Part shown: positions 8,543-17,800 of the stretch, one piece after another | How the letters are laid out: the number at the start of each line of letters is the position of its first letter | Position numbering within the stretch: position 1 is the first letter of the stretch | Assembly (NCBI GenBank): GCA_045542115.1 | Contig: JAZQKK010000014.1 | Coordinates: forward strand, 124,001 to 188,000 | DNA length: 64,000 nucleotides | Direction of reading: 5' to 3' | DNA from: RGIG995 sp045542115 | Lineage (GTDB): Bacteria; Bacillota; Clostridia; Oscillospirales; UBA644 | The notes under the pieces: model-generated | Told to the model about the DNA's origin: nothing | Database searches by the model: none | What the model saw: the letters and a program-made list of their open reading frames with translations, nothing else | Position numbers and translations under genes: made by a program

Positions 8543-8574
8543 CAAAAAAAGAAACCCGAAAATTCAGGTTTCTT
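8543..8574 (-). terminator. Rho-independent terminator of the spoVA operon
   Basis: Minus strand stem AAGAAACC/GGTTTCTT with a nine to ten base loop followed by a T run, just after the spoVAEb stop. Confidence 0.85.
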
Positions 8575-8581
8575 AAAATGA

Positions 8582-8935
8582 CTATTTCATTTTTGGCTTA
8601 AAAATCAGCGAGGCTATCAGAGAAAATACGATTGCGGCGGCAATTCCCCCGGCGGTTGCCGTAAGTCCTCCGGTGAGAATCCCCAAAAAACCTTTTTCCC
8701 GAATGGCGGTGCGAATTCCTTCCGCCAGCAAGTGCCCAAACCCCGTCAACGGAACCGATGCCCCCGAATGAGCAACTTCCAATAAAGGTTGATATAACCC
8801 CACGGCAGACAGAACGACACCGGCGACCACGTATCCCACCAAAATCCGTGCCGGTGTCAACCGGGTACGTTCGATCAATACCTGTCCGACGACACAAAAA
8901 AGACCGCCTATCACAAACGACATCACGTAATTCAT
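8582..8935 (-). CDS. spoVAE: Stage V sporulation protein AE (AEb type)
   Basis: Spore inner-membrane protein of the SpoVA channel, which moves dipicolinic acid into and out of the spore. The 117 residues hold four hydrophobic segments with the conserved GALLCVIGQ-like opening (GGLFCVVGQVLIERTRLTPARILVGYV) and the PLTGFGHLLAEG motif. ATG at 8935. It follows spoVAD by nine bases and is followed by a terminator. Only the C-D-Eb set is present, as in many Clostridia. Confidence 0.93.
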   Translation of the reverse strand: MNYVMSFVIGGLFCVVGQVLIERTRLTPARILVGYVVAGVVLSAVGLYQPLLEVAHSGASVPLTGFGHLLAEGIRTAIREKGFLGILTGGLTATAGGIAAAIVFSLIASLIFKPKMK

Positions 8936-8944
8936 AGTAACACC

Positions 8945-9958
8945 TCACCGTGCCGAAAGTTCTATCAGATGAGCAATTCCGGGAACCGATTCCCCTTGCA
9001 TAATACTGGTAGGACTCATCAGTGCCCCCGTTCCCATCACAAGAACCCGGTTCCATTTTCCCCGACGCATTTCCGGAAGCACGTATCCGCACAACACCGA
9101 CGCCACGCAACCGCATCCCGAACCGCCGGAATGGACATCCTGTGTCTTGGGGTCAAAAATCATACAACCGCAATCCCGATACCGTTCCGTCAGAATAATT
9201 CCGTCTTGTTTAAGCAATTCTCCCAAAAGCCTTGCCCCGATGTGCCCCAAATCTCCGGAAAGAATCAAATCGTAGTCTTCGGGAGACGTATGCGTATCGT
9301 CCAAAAACCGCTTTAACGTCAATGCCGCCGCAGGAGCCATCGCAGCCCCCATATTGGCCATATCGGTAATATTCATATCAATAATCGCGCCGGGACAGAC
9401 CCGAGAGATTTTGACCCCTTCTCCGGACGCAGCCACCACCGCACACCCGGAACCGGTCACGGTCCATTGGGCAGACTGAGGGCGAAATCCACCGTATTCC
9501 AAAGGGAACCGGTACTGTCGCTCCGAAGAACAAAAGTGGGAACTGGTCACAGCGGCGCATTGGTCGGCAAATCCTCCGTCAATGGCAAGGGAGGATAGAA
9601 TCAGCCCTTCCACCATTGTTGAACACGCTCCGTACAGGCCAAAAAACTGTACCCCGCTATCACGAAGGCTATAATTAGAACCAATACATTGATTGAGAAG
9701 GTCACCCGCGAACACAAAGTCAAGATCTTTTTCCAATATTTTTGCTTCTTGAAAAGCATATTTCATCGCCTCTTTCTGCAAAAAGCTTTCCGCTTTTTCA
9801 AAACTGCTTTCCCCACAATATTCATCTTCCTGCCAATGGTCGAAATACTGCCCCAAGGGACCTTCTTTTTCTTTTCGTCCCACCATCGCGGCGGAAGAAA
9901 GGATCACCGGAGGGTGTTCCAAACGGTAGGTTCCGCTTCCCATTTTTTTTCGGCTCAT
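8945..9958 (-). CDS. spoVAD: Stage V sporulation protein AD
   Basis: Thiolase-fold protein that binds dipicolinic acid on the spore inner membrane. The 337 residues show the family landmarks LYGACSTMVEGL (around residue 130), SSHFCSSERQYRFPLEYG and TGSGCAVVA. The ATG at 9958 sits in an ATGA overlap with the spoVAC stop. The thiolase-type active-site context is replaced as usual for the family, so it is a binding protein and not an acyltransferase. Confidence 0.95.
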   Translation of the reverse strand: MSRKKMGSGTYRLEHPPVILSSAAMVGRKEKEGPLGQYFDHWQEDEYCGESSFEKAESFLQKEAMKYAFQEAKILEKDLDFVFAGDLLNQCIGSNYSLRDSGVQFFGLYGACSTMVEGLILSSLAIDGGFADQCAAVTSSHFCSSERQYRFPLEYGGFRPQSAQWTVTGSGCAVVAASGEGVKISRVCPGAIIDMNITDMANMGAAMAPAAALTLKRFLDDTHTSPEDYDLILSGDLGHIGARLLGELLKQDGIILTERYRDCGCMIFDPKTQDVHSGGSGCGCVASVLCGYVLPEMRRGKWNRVLVMGTGALMSPTSIMQGESVPGIAHLIELSAR

Positions 9959-10404
9959 CCTACCACCCCCATCTGGTAAAGAATATAATAAATCAATCCA
10001 TACAAAGAAGATGAGGCAACCCCATAGGCGATCACCGACCCGGCAACCGAGAAGATCTTCGGACCGATCCCCAACACCATCCCCTCTACCCGGAACTCAA
10101 TCACGGGAGAAGACGTTGCGTTGGCAAATCCGGTGATAGGAACCAGCGTTCCGGCACCGCCCACCCGGGAAAGTTTATCGTAGACACCGATTCCGGTGAG
10201 AAGAATACTGAAAAATATCAACGTTACCGATTCCAAGGTAGAAGCAGACGTCTCGTCCAATCCGCAAGCCAAATAGATCTCCTGAAAAACTTCTCCCAAA
10301 AGACAGATGGTCCCACCAAACAGAAACGCTCCTAAACAGCCTTTCCACAAGGGTTTTTTCGGGGTATGTTTCCATACAAGTTGCTGATAATCCTCTGCTC
10401 GCAT
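9955..10404 (-). CDS. spoVAC: Stage V sporulation protein AC
   Basis: Mechanosensitive membrane component of the SpoVA dipicolinic acid channel. The 149-residue product has the typical YQQLVWKHTPKKPL opening and the LVPITGFANATSSPVIEFRVEG motif, with four hydrophobic segments. The frame is open to 10479, but the ATG at 10404 has AAAAGGAGGG seven bases upstream and begins where the family begins. First gene of spoVAC-AD-AEb. Confidence 0.95.
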   Translation of the reverse strand: MRAEDYQQLVWKHTPKKPLWKGCLGAFLFGGTICLLGEVFQEIYLACGLDETSASTLESVTLIFFSILLTGIGVYDKLSRVGGAGTLVPITGFANATSSPVIEFRVEGMVLGIGPKIFSVAGSVIAYGVASSSLYGLIYYILYQMGVVG

Positions 10405-10428
10405 AACAAACCCTCCTTTTTTTGAAAT

Positions 10429-10457
10429 TAGTTTTTCCGTGGGGCAAAAAAATATGC
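10429..10457 (-). promoter_or_regulatory. Possible sigma-G type promoter of the spoVA operon
   Basis: Minus strand GCATA (10453-10457), 17 bases, AAAACTA (10429-10435). This partly fits the forespore sigma-G pattern (GHATR ... CATnnTA, two mismatches in the -10). spoVA is sigma-G dependent in B. subtilis. Confidence 0.35.
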
Positions 10458-10462
10458 AAAAA

Positions 10463-10492
10463 AATATCCGCCGTTCCATCGGCGGATATTTG
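10463..10492 (-). terminator. Rho-independent terminator after the PH/GRAM-like gene
   Basis: Perfect stem AAATATCCGCCG/CGGCGGATATTT with a six-base loop; the T run follows on the minus strand. Confidence 0.9.
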
Positions 10493-10500
10493 AATATTTC

Positions 10501-11007
10501 TTATTTTTGAAGATTTCCGATCGCCTCAAACCAAGCAAGGGCATCGGACACGGTAAACACTTCCGAAGAAGCATCCCCGGCGGTTACGGTAATCTGATTG
10601 TGCTTCGGGTCCGTTATTTGCACCGAAGAAATTTCCTCCGCAGACAAGCGACGCAATTCCTTTTCTTGATTATAAAAAGACAAGGATTGTGAGGTCAAAA
10701 ACAGCCAGCCGCGGACCCAACGGTCGGACACCAGCCGCTTTGCCCCGTCTTCCAGGAGAATCTCCCCTTCCAACGCCAACTGTTTTCGATAGGGGTCGTA
10801 GGTTTTCGCCCGAATTCCTTCCACAAGAAAGAGAACGCCGGTAATTACGATTCCGGAAACAACTGCACAAATGGCGGAAACCAACAAAATTTTCAACGTT
10901 TGGGGCAACACCGAATCCGGAGGCGTATTGAGAAGAAACAAAAACATCCCCACCATAGCTCCATAGGTAAATCCCGAAGAAATCGTTTTCAAAACGCGTT
11001 TTTTCAC
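10501..11007 (-). CDS. Small membrane protein with PH/GRAM-like domain
   Basis: A 168-residue protein with two membrane helices (about residues 12-27 and 40-63), followed by a domain of alternating strands (LEGEILLEDGAKRL, GWLFLTSQSLSFYNQ, LSAEEISSVQIT, NQITVTAGD) and a final helix (SDALAWFEAIGN). This pattern resembles bacterial PH or GRAM-like domains; no named family is claimed. GTG start at 11007 with GAGGTG seven bases upstream. It lies 17 bases after the M24 peptidase and ends the four-gene unit, which a strong terminator closes. Confidence 0.75.
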   Translation of the reverse strand: MKKRVLKTISSGFTYGAMVGMFLFLLNTPPDSVLPQTLKILLVSAICAVVSGIVITGVLFLVEGIRAKTYDPYRKQLALEGEILLEDGAKRLVSDRWVRGWLFLTSQSLSFYNQEKELRRLSAEEISSVQITDPKHNQITVTAGDASSEVFTVSDALAWFEAIGNLQK

Positions 11008-11024
11008 AGTAATTCACCTCAACA

Positions 11025-12104
11025 TCAAAGAAGGAGTAATTCTTTGGGGCTTGCAGTAATGTTCCGACATCCGTCTTCCAAAACCACGACCAAATCTTCG
11101 ATACGAACCCCGCAATCGTCTGCAAGATAGATTCCGGGTTCCACGCTCATCACCGAATAAGCGGGAATAATACCTTCGGAGCGGGGAGAGAAATTCGGTG
11201 CTTCGTGAATCATCAGACCGACCCCGTGCCCCAAAGAATGGCCGAACGCGTCTCCATACCCCTTTTCGGCAATAACGTCCCGGGCAAGGGCATCAATTTC
11301 CTTACCGGTCATCCCGGCTTTCAGATGGTCCAGAGCGTTCTTCTGGGCAGAAAGAACGGTATCGTAAATCTCCCTCTGGCGGTCAGAAATCTGTCCAACC
11401 GCCACGGTACGGGTCATATCAGAACAGTATCCGTCGTAGATCGAGCCAAAATCCATTGTAATCATATCACCGCTGCGAACGATACGGGAAGAGGGCACGG
11501 CGTGAGGCTTCGAGCCGTTTTCCCCGGAAGCAACGATGGTGTCAAACGAAGGATTAGCGGCTCCGGCACACTTCATCGCATAATCAATTTCCGTAGCGAT
11601 GCGTTGCTCGGTCAAATCACCCTTTTTCCAATTTGCCGCAATGAAATCGCAGATATGGGCAAAGGCCTTGTCGGTAAAGGATTGGGCGATAACGATCTTT
11701 TCAATCTCCCCTTCCGATTTGACCATCCGAAGGTCCGAGAGAACTTTTTCGTCCCCAATCAGTTCAAAGCGGTCGGACAACGCATCCGACAACCCCCGAA
11801 ATTCCCGATAGGTCAAAAACTCATCTTCAAAATAAACAGTCTTAACACTCTGGGGAAGAGCGTCTGATAGGGTGGCAGAAAAAGATTTTTCCAACAATTC
11901 CACGGCGTACCCGGGACGGATATCGTTACGAGCCATCGTAATATAGCGGAAATCCGTGTAAAAAATCTGTTTTTCCTCACACACCAGCACCATACCGTTC
12001 GACGAGGTAATTCCCGTCAGATAACGGCGGTTTTCCGGGCGAAAAGATACGTAGGCAGAACCTTCGGGAAGTTTTGCGAGTAATTTTTGAGCAAATTCGT
12101 TCAT
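11025..12104 (-). CDS. M24 family aminopeptidase (Xaa-Pro peptidase type)
   Basis: Cytosolic metallopeptidase of the creatinase/prolidase (pita-bread) fold. The 359 residues have an N-terminal non-catalytic domain and a C-terminal catalytic domain with all five metal ligands visible in context: the two aspartates of MDFGSIYDGYCSDMTRT, the histidine of GHSLGHGVG, and the glutamates of MSVEPGIYL and GVRIEDL. It fits YpdF/PepQ-like proline peptidases. The ATG has GGAGG seven bases upstream, and only one base separates it from the preceding gene's stop. Confidence 0.92.
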   Translation of the reverse strand: MNEFAQKLLAKLPEGSAYVSFRPENRRYLTGITSSNGMVLVCEEKQIFYTDFRYITMARNDIRPGYAVELLEKSFSATLSDALPQSVKTVYFEDEFLTYREFRGLSDALSDRFELIGDEKVLSDLRMVKSEGEIEKIVIAQSFTDKAFAHICDFIAANWKKGDLTEQRIATEIDYAMKCAGAANPSFDTIVASGENGSKPHAVPSSRIVRSGDMITMDFGSIYDGYCSDMTRTVAVGQISDRQREIYDTVLSAQKNALDHLKAGMTGKEIDALARDVIAEKGYGDAFGHSLGHGVGLMIHEAPNFSPRSEGIIPAYSVMSVEPGIYLADDCGVRIEDLVVVLEDGCRNITASPKELLLL

Positions 12105-12105
12105 A

Positions 12106-12960
12106 TTACGCCTCCAATGCGGAAAGATACATTGTTTTCATTGCAAGAGAATCCACGTCCATCGTTCCGTCGGATTCGCAGATAATGTGAGCATCCGACT
12201 TCTTTTGAACCAACAGGTCGGCCAAGGGCTCAAAATCCGGCCCAAACACCGTATCTTCAAAGGTAAGATGTTTCTTCTCTCCCCCGGCGGTATATTCGAT
12301 TTTAGAGAAATGGACGTGCATTTTACGAGCACGTTCTTCCCCCAAAACGGATTCTATCCGGTCCAGAACCGCAAAATAATCTTCCCGGGTACAAACGCCG
12401 CCCCGGGTACGGGCGTTCAAATGGCCGAAATCCACCGTGGGAAGGAAGGATTCGTGGACCAAGCAGAGTTGTAAAACTTCGTCTAACGTTCCCAACTGAT
12501 TGATTTTTCCCATCGTTTCCGGGCAGATACGGATATGTTCCAACCCTTCACTTTTCAAGGCATCCGCGGCACGAGACAAGGTCTGCTTTGCCAGGGAAAG
12601 GGCTTCTTCCCGGGAAATTTTAGCACAACTACCACTGTGAACCACGATGCGTTCCGCGCCCATCCAATCTGCGGCACGGGCGGTTTTTAAAATATAACCG
12701 ATACTGTTATCCCGCTTTTCCGGTTCCACGGAAGACAGCGAGATAAAATACGGAGCGTGGACCGACAATATCTTCCCCTTTTCTCGAAAAGCGTCTCCCA
12801 ATTTCCGGGCAGTCGCTTCGCCCACGGTGACTCCGTTTCCGCATTGATATTCAAACAGGTCCAATCCCATTTCATCCAAAAATTCCGGCAATTGCAGAGA
12901 TTTTTTATACCCGCGGTCAAAAAAACCTTGGGGCGTTCCGGCAGGTCCGAACAAAACCAT
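12106..12960 (-). CDS. Endonuclease IV-like TIM barrel protein
   Basis: A 284-residue TIM barrel of the AP endonuclease 2/deoxyribonuclease IV family. The Nfo-type metal ligands appear present: histidines in VHAPYF and VVHSGS, glutamate in ICPETMG, aspartate and histidine in TVDFGHLNAR, histidines in MHVHFSK and glutamate in ICESDG. A role in repair of abasic sites is likely, though sugar isomerases share the fold. The frame is open to 13029; the ATG at 12960 has AAAGGAG eight bases upstream and gives the normal length. It lies between the dehydrogenase gene and the peptidase gene. Confidence 0.85.
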   Translation of the reverse strand: MVLFGPAGTPQGFFDRGYKKSLQLPEFLDEMGLDLFEYQCGNGVTVGEATARKLGDAFREKGKILSVHAPYFISLSSVEPEKRDNSIGYILKTARAADWMGAERIVVHSGSCAKISREEALSLAKQTLSRAADALKSEGLEHIRICPETMGKINQLGTLDEVLQLCLVHESFLPTVDFGHLNARTRGGVCTREDYFAVLDRIESVLGEERARKMHVHFSKIEYTAGGEKKHLTFEDTVFGPDFEPLADLLVQKKSDAHIICESDGTMDVDSLAMKTMYLSALEA

Positions 12961-12977
12961 AATAAATGCTCCTTTTC

Positions 12978-14321
12978 TTAGCAGGGAAACAATTTTTGGC
13001 AAGTCTCTTCCAAAATTCCCAAATCCCACAACAAGCGGGTGATGGAATACTTATCCCGGATATCCTTAGAGACGATAGAAGCATCGTATACTTCCTTAGG
13101 AGAAAATCCGATCTCTTCCGCACTCAAAGGGAAGCCGGCAGCCTTCAACGTGGCATAAACCTCGTCATACGTGGGCATTGCATTGATAATATCCATAATC
13201 TTATCGTAATTAGCTAAAATATTCTCCAAACGGGCCGTGTGCTTCGCGGGGTCGTATTTTCCTTCTTTTTCTTCATTCAGAATCATACTGTCCGAGCTCT
13301 TGCCCAAAACGGAAATCAAATACTTCTTATATTCTTCGTAATCAAAAGCCCGGACGTACGCCAACGCTTTTTCTTTATTGGGAACGACGGATTTAATATA
13401 ATCAAAAATTTTCAGCGAAAGCAACGTTGCAACACCGCACTGAATTCCGTGCAAATCGGAAGGTGCATCGAATTCCAGAGCACGCATATCCCAAATGTGA
13501 GAGAAATAGTGTTCGATGCCCGATACGGGGCGGGAAATTCCGGCATAATTAGCGGCAATGCCAGCCAAGACCAACCCTTCCATTATCGCACGAACCGCCT
13601 CAGGGTCCCGTTTCATAATACCGTCAGCGTTGTCGGCACACTTTTTCAAAGCGGCAGAAACCATATCCGCCACCATCGGGCAATAGTATTCTCCGTTGAT
13701 AACCTTAGACAACTGCCACTCCCCGATACTGACGTATTTTGCCGCCATATCACCGATCCCGGCCTGAATCATCCGCAGGGGCGCGGCGGAGAGCACGTCC
13801 AAGTCCCCAACCACCACTTCGGGACACTTACTGTTCAGAGAGACCTTCAAGCCGTCCCGAATCATCGAAGAGGTGTCGGAAGAATAACCGTCCATCGAAG
13901 GAGCCGTGCCGACAATCATATAGGGCTTGTTTGCCACGCTTGCAACGATTTTGCCGATATCGTTCAAACAGCCGATCCCCACCGTAATAATCATATCGCA
14001 AGTGGAGTCAAAATGCATTATCGCAGACCCAACGGAGCGTTCATCGGGTTCAAACCGTTTTCCGGGAAACTGATATTGACTGTAAGAAATTCCGGCCTTG
14101 TCCAAAATGGACAAAACCTTCTCCCCTGCGGCTATGTAGGTATTTTCATCAAAATATACGAACACTTTTTTTGCACCGTATTTTGAAATCAACTGAGGAA
14201 TTTTTTCCAAAGCTCCAAAGTCAATCAACACATCTTTCACTTTCGCAAAGTGTTCTTTTCCGCATTCACAGGAAAATCCGTCCTTTGCAAGCAATGCTTC
14301 AATACTTGTTTCAACTGCCAT
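12978..14321 (-). CDS. Glycerol-1-phosphate dehydrogenase family protein (EgsA/AraM-like)
   Basis: NAD(P)-dependent reduction of dihydroxyacetone phosphate to sn-glycerol 1-phosphate is the known reaction of this iron/zinc-containing alcohol dehydrogenase-like family. The 447 residues contain a GVGCLNDIGK-like nucleotide-binding loop (VGIGCLNDIGKIVA), the YMIVGTAPSMDGYSSDTSSM segment, and metal ligands in QAGIGDMAAKY, SGIEHYFSHIWD and DLHGIQCG. The frame extends to 14390, but the ATG at 14321 has AAAGGAG nine bases upstream. A strong promoter lies at 14362-14390. In bacteria the final lipid or other product of this enzyme is often unclear. Confidence 0.88.
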   Translation of the reverse strand: MAVETSIEALLAKDGFSCECGKEHFAKVKDVLIDFGALEKIPQLISKYGAKKVFVYFDENTYIAAGEKVLSILDKAGISYSQYQFPGKRFEPDERSVGSAIMHFDSTCDMIITVGIGCLNDIGKIVASVANKPYMIVGTAPSMDGYSSDTSSMIRDGLKVSLNSKCPEVVVGDLDVLSAAPLRMIQAGIGDMAAKYVSIGEWQLSKVINGEYYCPMVADMVSAALKKCADNADGIMKRDPEAVRAIMEGLVLAGIAANYAGISRPVSGIEHYFSHIWDMRALEFDAPSDLHGIQCGVATLLSLKIFDYIKSVVPNKEKALAYVRAFDYEEYKKYLISVLGKSSDSMILNEEKEGKYDPAKHTARLENILANYDKIMDIINAMPTYDEVYATLKAAGFPLSAEEIGFSPKEVYDASIVSKDIRDKYSITRLLWDLGILEETCQKLFPC

Positions 14322-14361
14322 CGATCCATACTCCTTTGAAATGTCCATAATATACCATATA

Positions 14362-14390
14362 ATTATAGCACACTTTTTTTGGAATGTCAA
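14362..14390 (-). promoter_or_regulatory. Promoter of the glycerol-1-phosphate dehydrogenase operon
   Basis: Minus strand TTGACA (14385-14390), 17 bases, TATAAT (14362-14367): full consensus for the main sigma factor. Confidence 0.88.
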
Positions 14391-14399
14391 ACGATTTTA

Positions 14400-14433
14400 T
14401 AAAAAAAACGACGTGTCGAACACGTCGTTTTTT
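14400..14433 (-). terminator. Terminator of tRNA-Gln
   Basis: Perfect stem ACGACGTG/CACGTCGT with a TCGA loop and flanking A and T runs, starting directly after the encoded CCA end of the tRNA; it could act in both directions. Confidence 0.9.
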
Positions 14434-14509
14434 TGGCAGGGATAGCAGGACTCGAACCTACGAATGCCAGAGTCAAAGTCTGGTGCCTTACCGACTTGGC
14501 TATATCCCT
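14434..14509 (-). tRNA. tRNA-Gln (UUG)
   Basis: Cloverleaf folds fully: acceptor AGGGATA/TATCCCT, D arm GCC...GGC, anticodon stem CCAGA/TCTGG around loop CTTTGAC (anticodon TTG), T arm GTAGG/CCTGC with TTCGAGT, discriminator G and genome-encoded CCA. The G discriminator is standard for glutamine tRNAs. The gene stands alone between its own promoter and terminator. Confidence 0.96.
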
Positions 14510-14523
14510 AAACATACCCGTAT

Positions 14524-14553
14524 ATTATAGCACGGATTGATGCGGATTGTCAA
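14524..14553 (-). promoter_or_regulatory. Promoter of tRNA-Gln
   Basis: Minus strand TTGACA (14548-14553), 18 bases, TATAAT (14524-14529), about 15 bases before the mature tRNA 5' end. Confidence 0.82.
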
Positions 14554-14648
14554 GGGGGTTTACAAAAAGTTTTAAAAACAAAAAGGCGTTTTTTGGAATG
14601 ACTGTGAAATTTATTTTGGGGGAAAATAGTTTTGCGAGGTGAAAAGCA

Positions 14649-14840
14649 ATGAAAGACAAATTTAACAAACACTATCCGGCGGAAAATGCATTTCTGACCA
14701 ATCCCATCGCCTCTACCACAGAAACGACGGGCTGTGCTTTGCGAATTGAAAAACGGGACGGAGAGACCGTAAGTCTGAGTGCCCCCTGCAAAGGGACGAA
14801 ATTGCCGGGTGCAAAATCCGGTGCCGTAGTGAAAAAGTAA
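14649..14840 (+). CDS. Small hypothetical protein, 63 residues
   Basis: Not recognised. The ATG has GAGGTG seven bases upstream, and the frame ends just before a strong hairpin terminator, which together argue for a real gene. The product is hydrophilic, basic at both ends (KDKFNKHY at the start, GAVVKK at the end) with a conserved-looking core (NPIASTTETTGCA), and has no signal peptide or membrane segment. It stands alone on the plus strand between tRNA-Gln and the large lectin gene. No clear promoter was seen upstream. Confidence 0.6.
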   Translation: MKDKFNKHYPAENAFLTNPIASTTETTGCALRIEKRDGETVSLSAPCKGTKLPGAKSGAVVKK

Positions 14841-14844
14841 AAAA

Positions 14845-14876
14845 ACGGTGCCGAAGAAACTCTTCGGCACCAATTT
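14845..14876. terminator. Bidirectional terminator
   Basis: Stem GGTGCCGAAGA/TCTTCGGCACC with a five-base loop; T runs follow on the minus strand (serving the lectin gene) and, more weakly, on the plus strand (serving the 63-residue ORF). Confidence 0.88.
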
Positions 14877-14882
14877 TATTTG

Positions 14883-17800
14883 TTATTTGTACCAGTTATT
14901 ACCGGCTTCAATATTGACCTTCAAATCGCTGTCATTTGCAAAATTCCACTTCTGGATGGCGAGAGATTCCCAAGCCTGAACGGTGAGAACCGTAGCGCTG
15001 TCCACAGAACGAAGAGTCAACGCCTTGTTGGTAGCGGTATTAACGATACCGTACATACCGTCGCAAGCGACGACAGACCAAATCTGTTCTGCCGCATCGG
15101 TGGCATCGGACTGAACCAATCCGGTTTCGGAAACGGTCAGGGCTTTTCCGGTCTGCTTATTTACGATCAGGTATCCGTCCTGAGCAGGAACGAAGGTCCA
15201 CATCTGCGTAGCGGCGGGAAGCAATTCCCACTGGGTGACGTAGTAATCTGCACCTACCCATTCCTTCACGTCGGCGGCGGTGTAGCGCTTCGCGGCGGAG
15301 ATGGACTGGTAGTTATTCCAGTTCACGCGGGTGGGATAGTTCCGGGCACGGAAGGCCTGGTCTTCCACCAAGGAGTTGGAATAGGTCATATTGTCTACGA
15401 CGGTCAGATATTTTCCGGACAGAGCATTCTGGATCCGAATCCGGGAAGGATCGTTTTCGTCCGAGATAATGGTCCACTTGGACTGATTGTCGGAACGAGC
15501 TGCCTTCAAGGCCAAGCGTGCACCGGCATTGGTGAAGCCTTCGGCACCGGCGATATACAGAGAATAGTAACCGCCCATACCGTAGTTGTTTGCAAACAAC
15601 TGGCTATCTTCATAGGTCCAGTTCTGCCAACGGAGGTTGAGATATTTTGCAAGCGTCAATTCCACTTCCGCAGGAGAAGCACCGGAAGAGTCCTTGGAAA
15701 CAGGAGACAAATACAGCCCCTTGGAAAGGCTCTTGATACGGAAGGCATCCGCAACGTTGATATCTGCGGCGTTTTCCTTAATCCAGTACTGAGAGTCATT
15801 GCCCAAAGCATCTTGAATTGCCACAGTCCCGTCAGCAAGAACCGACAGATACGTGGAAGAAGAAGCGGCATTGGTCAGAGCGAAGGTATTGTTGGGAAGA
15901 GTAAGGGTCTCTTCCGCGGTAAGAGTGGTTCCGCTGTTCAAAACAGTTTTACTGATGGCATCGGCATCATAACCGGAAGTCACAGGTACGATACGGAAGG
16001 AATAGGTGTAGTTCACACCGGGTTCGATGTACTTACCGTCGGAATATTCCTGGTCAAACAGAGAGTTCGCATTGATACCCTTCTGCTGACCGATGACACG
16101 GAGGACCGTATCCTTCTTATCCGCAACATTGCCGGACAAAACGTAGCCCGCTTCGGTCCAGGGATAATCCTTGGAAACGTTCACTGCAAACAGGTCGGTA
16201 TCACTGGTAATAACGATACCGCTTCCGTCGGCCCGTTCCAGAGCCATCCAACGAACTTCGGACTTATCGCCAGAACCGGTGGAATACAGATATTCATCCC
16301 CCAGCTGGTCAACGATGGCAACGTCCTTATAAATACCCACGCGATTATCAGCCTTCTTGTCGCTGAAAGATTCGCCGGGGCCCATACCGAACCAGCTCAT
16401 CTTCTTAAACTCGGAGGTCAGCGTCATCACGGAAGAAAGTTCCATCGGAACGGTGGACTTCACGGTGGGCTGATATCTTACAGAGACCTGAATCTCACCA
16501 TCTGCGTAAACGTCGTAAACTACCGTGTAATAAGTATCGTAAGAGAATGCTCTCATCTTCTGGACAGGATAGGTGACCCAGACGTAATCCAGTTCAATAC
16601 GGTACTGCGTGTCGGAAACTTTTGTAATCTTGTAGTCGTTGGGAAGGGTCTTGGTTTCCGTATAATTCTGAGAAAGACTGGTCAGAACGTTGCGGGAAGT
16701 CGCGGACAGAGAGGAAGAGAGCAGGTCTCCGCCGGTGGGTTTCCGCAACAGGTTGGAAATCATAGAAGGAGTAAAGGTATCTCCGTCTACGAAGATATCT
16801 TTTCCGCCAACGGAATACTTGGTAATCAGACCGGTATCCCCATTCAAACGGAAGGAAAGGTTTCCATTTTCCAACAGAATGACCGAGGCACCCTTATAAG
16901 ATTCGGGCACTTCGGGGAGAAGTTCCATATCCGTATCTTTGACTTCGGGTTCTTTATCCACGGGAGCGGGGCCCATAATGGGATTATCCTCTTCGTCAAG
17001 CCCCACTTCAACGGCATTACGAGCGGGGTCGGTACGGAAAGGAATGTCGGACGATTCGTTCGCATTCAGAGCATAAACATACTGTGTTCCGGCGGGAACG
17101 CCTGCCATATCAACCTTGGTGGTCAACGTAACGTAAGCGGCATATTTCGCGTCTGCGGCAGCGCCGTTCGTATTGATGGGAAGGGTAATCAGGTGATTCT
17201 TTGCTCCGCCGGGAACGTTGAGATCCATCGAGCCTTCGCTGTAAACGATCCAGCGGGGAGTTTCCCACAATTCGTGCCGTTCGTATACCGTCCAAGCGAT
17301 GGTATACAAATCTTTAAAGTTGTTCTGAGAAGGATTGGAGACGTAAAGCTGACCCTTAGAGAAGGTATAGCTGGAAAGATACACTTCGGGGGCCTGGAAG
17401 ACCGAAAGGGTCAAGGCATCACCGGTATGGTCTTTCACCGTACCGTCTTTGGAAACGGAAGCTTCGTCTTGGAGGGCGAACTGCTTCTGGAACACGGCAA
17501 AGTCGTTATTTTCTGCCCAGGAAGGAGCAGACTTATACTTCACGGTAAAGGAAACGTAGAAGTTTCCTTTGGTAATGTCGGTTCCGTAGTCTACCGTAAC
17601 TTCGGCAGAAGCGCCGGCTTTCACGTTCAGATCGGAAAGGGTTCCGGTCTTGACGGAATTCTTGCCATCGGTCACTTCGTAAGAAATTTCGTAGCCGGAA
17701 AGATCGGTGAAGGAATTCCGGTTCACGATCTTGAAGGTGCCGGCCTTGGCGTCAACGACCACCACATTCACGGGAGACAGGGCATTTTTCAGTTCTACGG

